64,000 bases of DNA, from positions 11,106 through 75,105 of the forward strand of contig QANZ01036506.1 of assembly GCA_003254925.1 (NCBI GenBank). Reading direction: 5' to 3'. This DNA comes from Chamaecrista fasciculata (taxonomy: Eukaryota; Streptophyta; Magnoliopsida; Fabales; Fabaceae). Of this stretch, positions 30,288 through 45,299 are shown piece by piece (the first letter of the stretch is position 1; each line of letters opens with the position of its first letter). The notes beneath the pieces were generated by a model. The model ran no database searches. It was not told where the DNA came from and saw nothing but the letters and a program-made list of their open reading frames with translations. The translations under genes were made by a program, and so were the position numbers.

Positions 30288-30802
30288 CAAGGTTCAATCA
30301 ATCGATAAAATGCACGAAGATGAAAATTCCTCTCTACACAGATATCATTATGTAAAATTTTCTATCAAATGCGAGTGCGAGAAATTGAGAGAAAAGTTAA
30401 CAAATAAGAAATGCAATACCAGATCAAAAATGGAAAGGCAGATTATGAGAGAGCGAGAGAGAGATCTCCGAAGCTCACAAGTGAAGGAAAATGGAGTTTT
30501 GGAGAGAAAGGAAAGGAATGCGAATTGTTGATTGTTGTTGTGTTCGTAATTTTTATTTTATTTTTATTTATTTAATTTTTCCATTTTCCTTTTTTGCATG
30601 TTTACTTGTTTAGTGTTTAGTTTACAACCTTGAACTTTTGAAATTCCTCCGACTCTGGTGGGTTGCTAATGTGCACATTCTTGTTCCTTTTGGGTTGGGT
30701 GGCGCATGTTAGCAACTCCAGCCATACCCATTTTTATTAACTTTTTTAGAAGGTAATTTATATGACAGGACAATTGCATATTTATCGAATTATAATTTTA
30801 AT

Positions 30803-31050
30803 AAAGTACACTTTTGATCCCATAACTTTTGTTCAGGTCTCAATTTGGTCTTATAATTTTTTTGTTGCATTTTTTGTCCCATATTTTTTGTTTAGGTTGC
30901 AGATTTGGTCCCGGTTGCACTTTTGGTCTCATATCTTTGGGTCAAATTGTAAAATTGGTCTTATATCTTTTGGTCAGTTTGCAGAATTTGTCTCATATCT
31001 TTGAGTCTTGTGTAGAATTAGTCTCATATCTTTGGGTAGGTCAGAACTTG
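30803..31050. repeat. Half copy of the 'ggtctcatatctttg' MITE family
   Basis: Repeated 'ttggtctcatatcttttgg' units match 11367-11713 and 43511-43886, but only one orientation is present, so it is a truncated copy. Confidence 0.55.
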
Positions 31051-31199
31051 AAACTAAAAAGTTATCCCACTTTATGCAATTTATTTAAATGCTACCGAAT
31101 TAAATTTTACACATTTCAATTTCATGTAAAAATACATGAATCTGTGTATTTGGTTTTATCTCCTAAAATTGCCAACATCCACACAAAATTGTGATGTGT

Positions 31200-31640
31200 A
31201 ATTTTTTTAGGAATTAGGATTTAGGGTTTAGAGTTTTAGTGTTTAGATTTTAGGGGTTTATAGTTTAGGGTTTAGGATTTTTAATATTTTTAAGGACTAA
31301 ATTGAAATGTTTGGAAGAATTTTGGGACACTTTACAATTTTATTTTGAGGATTTGGGACTAAAATGAATGAAGATTATGAAACAGAGGGGGAATTGAGAA
31401 TAATGAGATAAGAATGGGTCAAGGACCTAATTGTTCAACTCATACTTTTTTTAGGGTTTAAGGTTTGGGTTTTAGGGTTTAGGGTTTTAAATATTTTTAA
31501 GGACTAAATTGAAATGTTTGGAAGAGTTTTTAGACACTTTGCAATTTTATTTTGAGAAATTGGGACTAAAATGAATGAAGATGATGAAAAAAGGGGGAAT
31601 TGAGAATAATGGAATAAAAATAGGTCAAGGATCTAAAAGT
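31200..31640. repeat. Two ~200-bp direct repeats with telomere-like AGGGTTTA runs
   Basis: The block at 31205-31420 ('ttagggtttagg', then 'aaggactaaattgaaatgtttggaagag', then 'gggactaaaatgaatgaagat') repeats at 31445-31635. Each copy opens with several degenerate TTTAGGG units. A third-type repeat 'aattcggggaccgg' follows at 31800-31900. Confidence 0.75.
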
Positions 31641-31909
31641 GCAATGACAAAATGCTGATGTGTCGCTTTTATTGACGTGACAGCTTTTTTTTTTCTTTTT
31701 TTTAAGATAACGGGTGCTGACGTGGACTTAACGGGACACATCAGCGTCTGTTATGTACACGTCAGTTTTTTTGTAACGGTAATATGAGGAGGGACCTATT
31801 AATATGGCGTTTTGAAAATTCGGGGACCGGCTTATACACTTCGCAAAATTCAGCGACCTATCAGTCAGAGTGTCCAAAATTCAGGGACCGGGTTGCTAGT
31901 TTTCTCATT

Positions 31910-33451
31910 AATTGTCTTCTGATTTTTTAATTTGTGTAGTATTCCGATGCTCAACAGCAAATATTTAAGCTGACACTTGTTTATAGAGTTTACGCGCCAC
32001 TTGTTGAGTATTTCGATGTTCACTGCACTCATAGTTTTACGTTGTTTTCACTTGTTATAATATTTAATTTTGTTATTAAAGAAATTTTTCTTTTTTAATT
32101 TTATTTTATAAAGACTTTAATCGTTGTGGTTTTTTTTTTAAAAAATTTTTTTATGAATGAAAGTATTCATTAATTGTCTTCTAAATTTTTAATTTGTGGC
32201 ACTTGTTAATATTTCACCACTCACCCATAGTTTTATGTCATTTCCAATTGGGAATTTAATTTTCCCATGTTCAAGGAAGGTCACTAATATAGCCAAAATT
32301 ACTTTGCATTTCAACTATGCAAAGTTGATTTAAGTGATAAATAATTTGATATAATTTAAGATTTTAAAAAAAATAATGGACTAATGTGTCTTTAAATTAA
32401 TGACACATTTAGTAAAGTTATTGCCAATTTGGCAAAGCCGTGTTTAACTACAGATTTAGCATAAGAATTTGCTGCTTAATTTGATTAGCTAACAAATTTT
32501 ATATTTTAGTGACAAATTTGGTTGATGTTAAATAGTTTTTTTTTTGGTTTCTTATAACCACTTTGTAGTGAACTCTTGTCTTTTGTTCAATGTCTAGTGA
32601 CAGGCTAATCATGTCTTCAATGGTGTGTGTTCGTTCTTGAAGCTCAATTTTGGAAGTACTTTCGGCACCTCCAAATTATGAGATAAGTGTAAGTTACACC
32701 TTCAAATTTTTTTATGGTAAATTATACTTCGATATTTTACATTTGAGTCAACTTGTCATGTCAGTACTTCTTTGACACTTCAACATATATTAATTAGGAT
32801 AAATAGTAGACACCTCAATATGTTCCGTTAGTTTTATTTATGAAGTTGGGAGTTAGATTACAATTAACTCAAATATAAAAGATTGAAGATACAATTAACC
32901 ACATATAAAATTTGAGAATACAATTCACATTTGCCCCCCAAACTATGAATACCAGATATTCTTTTGTTAAATAGATTAAAAGGATTTGGGACTAATAAAG
33001 CAAGTAAGAAATTTTGATAAATATTAGTTGGAATTGAAGTATTTGTATTTTTAAATTATCAAAATCTCATATAGATTATAACATAAATTTGCCAAAAGAA
33101 ATATAATTCAAATATAAGATTTTAAATTATTTTCTTATTTATCAAAATTTAGTCCATACCAAAGCCTTGTTTTTTAATCAATTTTAGAAAGAAATAAATG
33201 TAAAATATTATTAATGCCTTAAGCCACTAGTTTCAAAAGCACCAAATTATATACAAAATCCAAAAAATACAAAAATGGCAAATTAGCTCAAATTCTTTTT
33301 TTTTTTTTGCCACGTAAACTCATTTTTCGATCACAAACATTCCATTATATGACTGAGTTACTTATAATTATTGTTGATTATTTTTAAATTAACATTATAA
33401 ATATATATATATATACACATATGTAATCTTCTCGCTGGAAGGATACCCATA
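31910..33451. other. AT-rich intergenic DNA
   Basis: No gene is recognised. 'gtttcactttgtag' style MITE fragments with 'caattaactcaaatataaaag' occur at 32650-32950 without clear ends. Confidence 0.45.
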
Positions 33452-33459
33452 CATAAATA

Positions 33460-33983
33460 CAGGGTTATTAAAATAGGACTGGATCGGCCGATTCGACCGG
33501 TTGAACCGGACACTAGGTTGGTCCGAGTTATTGTAATAACCGGTTGGACAGAGAACCGGAGGGAACCAGTAAAAAACCAGCCTGAACTGGAGCCAAACCG
33601 GTTGAACCGGCCCTGATTTATTTTTTGTTTTCTTTTTTTTGGTCTTTTTTTTTCTATAATTATGAGTCAAATCTTAGAGAATGTTGTTTATGAACCAAAA
33701 TTTGATAGAGAAAATGATCATAAAATGTCACTTGATGATATTATATTGATGAACATTATGAAAATTGATTATCTCTATATTAATTCATGTTAATTTATGA
33801 AAATTGTATTTTGTAACCTAATTATGAATATTTGAATTAAAATTTTATCATATAAGGTTTTTTTATTATTTTTAATTTATTTATTTATCAACGGTCCGAC
33901 TTCGATTGTACCCCGATTAAACCATTAAACCTTGAACCTCTGCCTCGACCGGTTCAACGTCCGGTCCCATTTTTAAAACATTG
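33460..33983. mobile_element. hAT-type MITE rich in ACCGGTT, 524 bp
   Basis: Left CAGGGTTATTAAAATAGG pairs with the reverse complement of the right end, CAATGTTTTAAAAATGGG. An 8-bp target duplication CATAAATA lies at 33452-33459 and 33984-33991. Both ends carry GACCGGTT/AACCGG words; the middle is AT-rich with no open frame. Confidence 0.8.
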
Positions 33984-33991
33984 CATAAATA

Positions 33992-35551
33992 TCAATTAAT
34001 TAGTGAAAGCAATGTCACTTTACGGGAAAACAGTCGAGCCCATCAGAAGGGAAAAAATCGCTTCGGTTCAACGGAGTTAGCCCACTCAAATTTGGATAAA
34101 TCGTTGAAAACTAAAAAAAGATATATCGTGGCCCAGATGCCATTGGATCGGACTTTATTTTACCTGATCTCAATTTCACTTGACAGAAAAAACCCCAAAC
34201 TGTCCAATTTGTCGTAATAATGGCTTATAAATTTTTTGTATAAAGAAAAAATGGCTTATAAATTTATAAATATATATTGTTCTCATATCTATATTATTCA
34301 ATTTTTAATAATCAATTATTTATTTTTATATTTATTATATTATCCAATTTAACTATCAATTCAATTGATTTAATCCAATATCTTTTTCAATAAGTTGTCT
34401 GGTCTAATTTTTTAAAACATTAATGAAGACTAAAGAGTGTATGTCTCAATGTCCCTAAGATAAAAATAATGTAACCATGGAAAATATATATTTTTTCAAT
34501 AAAACAAATAAATTTAAAAAACTATAAATACATAAGATAAAAGTACTGAAATTTTCACCATAAAAAAGAAAGAGAAAGAAAAGTTAGTTCACGCCTCTTT
34601 AATAATAAAAAAAAAAACAGAGGTTTCAATGTTGAATAGTAAGGGTGAGTCTATAATGTAAAGTTTGATTCTTAACATGGAATGCAATGAGTTATGAGCC
34701 AATAATATAATGACACGTGGAAGAGTTAGTTATGGTGTAACTCCATATACAGTTTTGATTAGTTAAAAAAATTATTATTTTTTTATTATTTTAAAGCATT
34801 AAATTATATCTATGGCTATAATTATGTCACATCAGCAATTGCATCCCATGTCAAGAATCAAACTTTACATCTTAGACTAGCCCGAATATTAAAAGGACTT
34901 TGCTAAGAAAAAGTAAGTGCTTCAGCAATTCAAGTTTGCCCTCTGTCTCTATGCTCTTTCCTATTTTTTCTTTTCATTTTTGCTTTAATTTTAATATATT
35001 ATTTCAAAATTTGTGCTTAAATCAATGGAAAAAAATGAATTTTTTGGCTCCGCAGCTTTTAAACTACATCCCTATATACCATCATAATAAATCTCACCTT
35101 CACATGTTTATATATCTGTTCAAAAGTAAGCGGATTTGTTTATATTTATCGCTAAATGTACCTAAGAATTTCTCATTTTTAACGCAGGTTACATTATCCA
35201 ATGTGTAATCTGATTGTCCCCTGGTCAAGAGATATTTTGTCTATAAGAGAAAATAAGTTAGACAACAGAGCTAATAAAAGAAAATACTCCAATAATGAGA
35301 TAGCTGCTAAATTATCATGAACTTGGAGTTTTAAGAAAAATTTATTCTCTCTTTCTTTGCTCCCCTATTTCTCTCTCACACCTATTTTTAGTTTGCAAGC
35401 TCTGCAAATGCCCCCTCACACACACCAGGAAGTACAACAATAAACAAGAGACATTGATCAAACTCAAGAGGAGCTACAAAGGTTGATGAAGAGCATATGA
35501 ATTGGTGATGACAGTATCCCGATATGTTATGAAGATTAAAATAAAACAGCA
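33992..35551. other. Intergenic DNA and probable 3' flank of PYRB
   Basis: No gene is seen. An inverted pair, 'taatgtaaagtttgattcttaacatgg' at 34650-34680 and 'catgtcaagaatcaaactttacat' at 34847-34870, bounds a possible 220-bp MITE with TA-rich interior. Confidence 0.45.
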
Positions 35552-39148
<3,597 letters not shown>

Positions 39149-39930
39149 TGCAAAGAAATCAAACCCTGAAAACACATAAATGTTAATTGGCTATATACGA
39201 TGACATGTTTTCCATACTCATCAAAGTCCCCAAATAAACAAATAAGTATTGATTGAAACCTTAAAAGGCAAGCAATTCTTCATATATAAAGCTAGCAAAC
39301 GTGGAAGAAGGTCAACAAAAAATAGTGAAAGAAAAACCAGCCAGAGCAACATAATTTAAGAAAGGGCAATTACCCTAAAATAGATGTTAGCTTATTATTC
39401 TTAAAAATAAGAGATTATTTATAAATCAATAAAAAAAATAGAAGCCACTACAGCAAAAGTTCATGCCAATGAGGAAGGAGAAACAGTTATCAGCAGAATA
39501 AGCAGAAGCAACTACTTTTTTCTAGAAAGGCTGATCACACATAAGCGCACACTAGATCTTCAGCACAGTGAATGAATGGGGTTTGGATTGTTAGAAAAGC
39601 AAAGGTTTAGAGAGAGAGAGAGAGAGCAGAGATGAAGCAGAAGAAGAGAACTTCAAACTTCCCTACAGAAAAAGAACAATAGGAAAAAGTCAAGGCTGCT
39701 TTAGGCAAACGCTGCACCAAAGACTGCTTCTTCAATTGCTATATATTTTTGTTGTCTTCTGCAAATGCACTGTTTTTGTCTGTTGATCCCAACTATCCTT
39801 CGATTTTATCTTTTAGGTCTTTCCTATGCAATACTTCAGCAAAGTCTTGAAAAGGACCATTTGAAAACATTAACAACAGGATATAAAAATCAGCACGGGC
39901 AGAACCTTCCAATCATGTGAAAAGAGCAAT

Positions 39931-41555
39931 GCAGTCAAGATCGAGATCTTACTCAAGATCGGAAGGGGCATAAGATAGATCGAATCGTAAGATCGAATCG
40001 AGGATCGTAAGATCCTATGAATTTCCTAAAAAAAATATTATATAAATCATATAAACAATTACTAATATTTATTTATGTATATATATATATATAAATGCTC
40101 ATAAGTCATAAATTCATCTTATAACTTATGAGTATGTATAATAATATAAATGCTTATACCATGTCTCAAAATCCTTATCTTTTTTTATATAATAAGACAT
40201 GAAAACAACATACAACAAAGGAAAGATTAAAAGCTACACAGATTGACAACTAAAGCTATCCTATTCCCATTGACCAGAAACCATGCGAAACTGGTAGGGA
40301 CCAATTCGCCTTAAAATCTTCCCAAACTAATGAAGGGCATGTAATTAAAATAACACATCCTTAATGAAGCTAAGCTACACAGATTTCTGCACAGTGATAT
40401 GGGAATCCAAAATAACCTGTTTGACATCCTTATCCAACATCATCAATTTCTAGTCTCAAAAACATGCAATTAACTAATTAACTAATATCAAGATGTCTAA
40501 AATGTTTATCATAAGTTCAGTCAAAAGCTAATTTATTGTACAGAAAATTGTTGAGCTAATATGTAACATTTGTTTTGCTCTAAAGAAATTAAAGGCATTA
40601 ATCAATTGCAGAATTAATTATTATACACAAGAAGCCAAGACTAAGATACTAATCTCCAATTACTACNGTCAAAAGCTAATTTTTTGTACAGAAAATTGTT
40701 GAGCTTTGCTTTAAAGAAATTAAAGGCATTAATCAATTGCAGAATTAATTATTATACACAAGAAGCCAAGACTAAGATACTAATCTCCAATTACTACAAT
40801 ATCAAAGGCTCCAACGTTGACTGTTTATGGGACAATCAGATTCGAACTTGGCGTTTGTTGTAAATGGGATTGATATTTGGTATTATTCTCAGTCATTTTA
40901 GAATATGCCTATCTCCAATAATTACTCTTCCCTGTTTCTTATGTTGTTTATATAATACCAGAAAACACTAACAGAGACACACCAATCAAAGGGCCAAATT
41001 CTTCCTAAACTAATCACCAAGATTAGAATTCACTCAGTTCAGACTTCAGACACAACGCAAAATAAGATTGGAGTTCAGACAAACCGACGACGACGACGAC
41101 GAAGTGAAGCTGACGACTGGACGAAGATGACGCGACGACGACGACGACGACGATAAGCCGACGACGGGACGACGACCCGAAGCCGACGACGGGAAGCAAG
41201 GAGAACCGACGGGAAGCAAGGACGACGAGACAAACGCGAAGGAAGGAGAAGGAGGCAAGTCGCAAGTCTGATTGTGAATGAGGAAGGGAATTAGCCGTTA
41301 GGGTTTTTGATTTTTTTTTGGTGTTTTTGGAGTTGAAAACAAAAAAAAATCCGTATTGGGCCTTTTCTTTTTTAAAAAAAAAAAAGCTTAAAAAAAATAT
41401 ACAAGATCGGTAAGATGGTACCCGATCTTACGAACAAACAAGCGATTTTGCTCCGATTTTGGTCAAAATCGATCCTGCATCCGATTTAACTAGGATTGGT
41501 CTTGCAAAATCGTAAGATCTTACGATCTTACGATTTAAATCTAGATCTTGACTGC
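39931..41555. mobile_element. 1.6-kb foldback element with GATCGTAAGATC ends
   Basis: GCAGTCAAGATC at the left is mirrored by GATCTTGACTGC at the right; CGTAAGATC / GATCTTACG words crowd both ends. A GACGACGAC tract at 41086-41170 is followed by 'gggaagcaaggacgacgag' repeats. No transposase is seen and no target duplication was found. An assembly joint lies inside at 40667. Confidence 0.6.
40520..40797. repeat. Near-duplicate block split by a single N
   Basis: 'gtcaaaagctaattt(a/t)ttgtacagaaaattgttgagct' to 'ctaatctccaattactac' occurs at 40520-40666 and again at 40668-40797, with an N at 40667 between. The second copy lacks ~17 bases. This is best read as an unmerged contig overlap. Confidence 0.8.
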
Positions 41556-41772
41556 CTTGGTTAAGAAAGGGATTTGCATACAAAGAGGGAACAAAACATA
41601 GAAGCGTCAAAATAGTCATTTGCTCACTCCATAACCATAACCACCAATTCATCGAATTTACCCGAGAGAGGAGTACCACTTTCCCTTCAAGACCAACGAA
41701 AGCAGGAAACATACAATGGCATCCAAACAACGGCTAAACAAAAAAGAAATCTATATCAAGTTGTTTCGGCCA

Positions 41773-42081
41773 CGAAAGCAAGAATTGAAGGTGTGTCGTC
41801 ATGTTAGACATGTGTCCGTGGCTGACACCCGTACGACATCCACACGAAACATATTTATAAGTTTCATAATATAAAATTATTTTTTTTATTTTAACATGAT
41901 AAACAATATAAAATAATAACACATATGACATATATTATGAATAGATATTATAATTTTTAAAGTTTTCATCAAAATTTATAGATTTTTAATGATTTATATA
42001 TATAAATATATGTCGTGTCGTGTCATGTAAGTTTAAGAATTTGACATGTCCCGTATCCATGTCAGTGTCCATGCTTCATAG
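41773..42081. mobile_element. hAT-like MITE with GTGTCGTGTC ends, diverged copy
   Basis: GTGTCGTCATGTTAGACATGTGTCC at the left and GTGTCCATGCTTCATAG at the right match the 8340 and 61080 elements, with a shortened left end. No target duplication could be assigned. Confidence 0.7.
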
Positions 42082-42111
42082 CTTGCACGTGACCCCTATT
42101 CTAGGATAAAT

Positions 42112-42350
42112 TACACGGAGGGTCATTGTGGTTTAGTCTATTTAGAGAAAAGGGTCTCTATGGTTTAAAAAGTGACAAATAAGGGCTAAGTGCACCGTTA
42201 ATTTTAGACGGAAAAAACCTTTTGGACCTCTTTTATTAACGGAGCAAACCTCAATTCCTTATTTGCCGCTTTTTAAACCACATGATTATTTCTCTATATA
42301 GGCCAAACCAGATAGATCCTCTATGTAGTTTATCTTTTTCTTTTTACGAA
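42112..42350. repeat. MITE with GGATAAATTACA ends
   Basis: GGATAAATTACACGGAGGGTC at the left pairs with GATCCTCTATGTAGTTTATC at the right. The interior has a TTTTAAACCACA / TGGTTTAAAAAG inverted pair. Related to the 420-575 fragment. Confidence 0.55.
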
Positions 42351-42984
42351 CTAGCTAGATAATTTATATTTTTCAGTTATAATCTATATAAAATTAATCT
42401 TTTCCAAATATAGATCGATCTTATTGAAGTGAACTTTGCTTTGATAAAATATTTTCTATACATATAATCTATTTCAAATTCAGAATATCATATTAAAAAA
42501 TTCAATTATCTATTAATTGTACATTAAAATATTACTTTGAGCTTCCAACTTCCCATATGCTTTCTACATGCATTTGGCTCTTCATAGTTGGGTTCTCTAA
42601 CTTGAACTATCCCCCATAATAACTTGTTTTAAGGTTTTATTTATCTCACTTTGAACCTAATTTAACTTCTACCATTTGCTGCCAAGTGCCACGTGGCAAT
42701 TGTTCTGCATGTGAGGGAAAAAGGAAGAATCTTCTAACGAGGACCACACCCTTTTGAAATTGGCTGCATGCTTGAAATTATAGAGAAATATATAAAGATA
42801 TCTAAGATTAGTCTAATTGATAAGTTGTTTAGTATCATTTAAATAAGATTATGAGTTTAAGATTTTGTAAACGCAGTTATCTCTGTCAGAAGACTCTCCT
42901 ACCATAATCAAATGTATAATACCAGTAGAATTTGGACTTCCAAAATGTATATATACTAGTACATTTTAAAAAAAGGTAAATCGT

Positions 42985-43495
42985 GCAAATTGATCTCAAA
43001 TGCATGGGGGTGGATTTTAAATTGGTCCAAATATTTCATTTATTTTATATTATATTGGTTCTATATATATTTTTATAATTTTTCAAATTAGTCCCAAACT
43101 ATTGAATGTGATTCTTTCGTTTCAAGTTCAAATGCGACGAATTTAAAGTTATGTGTTGCCTTTGATAAGTTATTTCCCTATCCAATTGGGGTCATTAACA
43201 AATAAGGTCAAATGAAGTCTCAAAAGTTAGCAACTCTTTTCATACTTAAATAAACAAAGTTGGTCATATATATCTATCACTTGTTTTAAGTTTGAAATTT
43301 GAATGCAACAATTTCAAAACTATGTGTTAAATCATGAAGTTTTCTTTCTTTATCCAGTTGAAATCGTCAACAAAAGAGCTCAAATTGTGCTCGAAAGTAG
43401 GTTTGTAACTAAAAGTGAAAAATCCTAGAAGCTAAGTATAGTCTCAAACCTACTTTCAGGATGCGATTTGACCTTATTTGCTGACTGTCTCATTG
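42985..43495. repeat. Decayed MITE related to 8745-10420
   Basis: 'aatttttcaaattagtcccaaactattgaatgtg' and 'attaacaaataaggtcaaatgaa' match interior parts of the 9875-10420 element and its flank. Its right side is cut by the N at 43512. Confidence 0.5.
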
Positions 43496-43510
43496 TCAGA
43501 GAAAAAACTC

Positions 43511-43886
43511 TNTTGCACTTTTAGTTTCATATCTTTGCAAAAAGTTACATATTTAGTCTCCTATCACTATTAGCCTCATATCTTATGATTAGGTTGCAAA
43601 ATTAGTCTTAAATTTTTACAAAAAGTTTCATCATCAATCCCACCTAACCCAAAAATATGGGGCCAATTTTATATGTGATCTAAAAATATGAGACTAATTT
43701 TGCAACTTGATAAAAAATATAAGATCAATTTAACAACCTGACCCAAATATATATGATCATAAGTGCAACACGGAACCAAATCTTCAACTTGAGCAAAAGA
43801 TATGAGACTAAAAGTGCATAAAAAAAAGTTATAAGACTAAATTGAGACAAGAACAAAAGTTATGGCACCAAAAATACACTTTGACC
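43511..43886. mobile_element. Mutator-type MITE of the 'ggtctcatatcttt' family
   Basis: 'cacttttagtttcatatctttgc' at the left is opposed by 'gcaaaagatatgagactaaaagtgc' and an outer end CACCAAAAATACACTTTGACC at the right. The left terminus is lost at the N (43512). Confidence 0.6.
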
Positions 43887-44047
43887 AATTATTTTTATAG
43901 TAAAATTTACCATAAGTTAATGGTTCTATTAATATTTCATCGTAACTATATGCATTTGTATAATCAGGGATTCTTGCCAAAACCAAAAAACTGATTCTTA
44001 TGTCATTCTAATTATATATACTAGGGGCTTTGCGTGCTCTAACGGGC

Positions 44048-44405
44048 ACGCAAATATGTATGTAAAATAAATAAGGGACTAAATTGTTAACTTAGTAAAG
44101 AAAGAGAGACCAAATAGTAAATTTTCTCTTATTTTTATAATTCATAGACTATAGTTTTAAACATAGAAGACCAGAAAGGGGTGGAGCCATATAATATAAG
44201 ATATAGTTTTAAACATGGACGATCAGAAAGGGGTGGAGTCATATAAGGCACGCAAATATGTATGTAAAATAAATAAGTGATTAAATTGTTAACTTAGTAA
44301 AGAAAGAGAGACCAAATAGTAAATTTTCTCTTATTTTTAATTTCATAGACTATAATTTTAAACATGAACGACCAGTAAGGGGTGAAGCCATATAATATAA
44401 GATAT
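44048..44405. repeat. Tandem duplication, period about 200 bp
   Basis: 'gcacgcaaatatgtatgtaaaataaataag', 'gaccaaatagtaaattttctcttattttt' and 'aggggtg(g/a)agccatataatataagatat' occur at 44048-44205 and again at 44249-44405. A half unit ('agttttaaacatggacgatcagaaaggggtggag') sits between. It ends ~60 bp before the P1BS box of the candidate phosphate-response RNA. Confidence 0.85.
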
Positions 44406-44462
44406 ATATAAATTAAAGGCTACCGAAAAAGAACAGGGCAGAAAGAAAGTTAATGCACCAAA

Positions 44463-44470
44463 GCATATGC
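44463..44470 (+). promoter_or_regulatory. P1BS-type PHR1 binding site
   Basis: GCATATGC fits GNATATNC, the imperfect palindrome bound by PHR1-family regulators of phosphate-starvation genes. It is 54 bp upstream of a TATA box, a normal distance for an activating element. The match alone is weak; the miR399-mimic site downstream makes it meaningful. Confidence 0.55.
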
Positions 44471-44523
44471 TTAGAAGATCCTTTGCTCCTTGCAAAAAAA
44501 GCGAAATGGGCCCTTAGCTTGTT

Positions 44524-44530
44524 TATATAA
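44524..44530 (+). promoter_or_regulatory. TATA box of the candidate IPS1-like RNA
   Basis: TATATAA lies between the P1BS box and a CT-rich leader (CTTTCCTTCCTCTCTTCTC), predicting a start near 44555. Confidence 0.5.
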
Positions 44531-44549
44531 TTCTCGCAAAACTTTCCTT

Positions 44550-44900
44550 CCTCTCTTCTCGTTGAGCCTCATCATGAGGTGTCATCCATATATATATAAT
44601 TGAATTGCAGTCCCAGATCGATAAAAAGTGTGATGGCAGCCATGGATGATGATGATGATACAGAGTTCATCATGATTATCCAGTAACAAACGACATTAGT
44701 GCAAATCCGTACGTGGACTCCTTTGATCATTCGGGCAACTGCATATCCTTTGGCACTCTAGTTATACATACGAATGGTATGACATATATATATATATAGG
44801 TTGATCGAGCATATATATGATGCTATATATGTAAAATTATGTTGTTGTGGCTTGCTATATATATATATGAAGATAGAGATTCTTCAAGAAAAATAATTGG
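44550..44900 (+). ncRNA. Candidate IPS1/At4-type phosphate-starvation RNA (miR399 target mimic)
   Basis: IPS1/At4/Mt4-family RNAs are phosphate-starvation-induced, lack a long reading frame, and hold a miR399-complementary site with a central bulge that sequesters miR399 and so protects PHO2. Here GGGCAAC (44733-44739), six unpaired-type bases, then TCCTTTGGCA (44746-44755) match miR399 on both sides of a bulge, ahead of which stand a P1BS box and a TATA box. Known family sites have five bases in the middle; this has six. Only tiny reading frames occur: 9 codons at 44574-44603 and 17 codons (MAAMDDDDDTEFIMIIQ) at 44633-44686. No miR399-like second arm follows, so it is not a MIR399 hairpin. 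Ends of the transcript are estimates; splicing is not excluded. Expression is unknown. Confidence 0.72.
44733..44755 (+). promoter_or_regulatory. Bulged miR399 target-mimic site
   Basis: The 3' half TCCTTTGGCA pairs with miR399 positions 1-10 without mismatch, and GGGCAAC pairs with the 3' part (GUUGCCC forms), leaving extra target bases opposite positions 11-12 where slicing would occur. This non-cleavable layout is the hallmark of the IPS1 mimic. The inner GCATATCC also fits GNATATNC. Confidence 0.75.
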
Positions 44901-45299
44901 TTTCGCATTTTTCATACTCGATCTTAATTATCTGTTAAGCTATGGTATTTCTCAAGAATAATGTGATTATTATTGGGATTGATCATGATATATCTCTTTG
45001 TCGAATGTTCATCCTTTGACCTTTATCAATTATCATGGCCTTGCATTGTGTTCATGCCGTAATAATAATATATGCTAGCTGATCGATGCATAATTATCAA
45101 ATGTCCAATTAATAGTTTACTTTTCGGCTTTTTTTTTACTTTAATAATAATGAAAAAAAATATTATGTACTCTGATCACCAAATAATTTCTTTATTTACT
45201 AAGATGGGTCATGCGTTACTGCAGCACGTGTTGCACAAGCACGCTTTTGCAAGATGCCGCACGTTTTTGGACGTGTTGGTCTAGCACGTTATTGGACTG

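Noticed and set aside
41023-41265. Val/Ser-rich minus-strand open frames
   Set aside because: They come from the GACGAC repeat tract in the 39931-41555 element.
44700-44900. A MIR399 precursor instead of a target mimic
   Set aside because: The site is in the target orientation and no TGCCAAAGGA-type second arm lies within a few hundred bases to form a hairpin.
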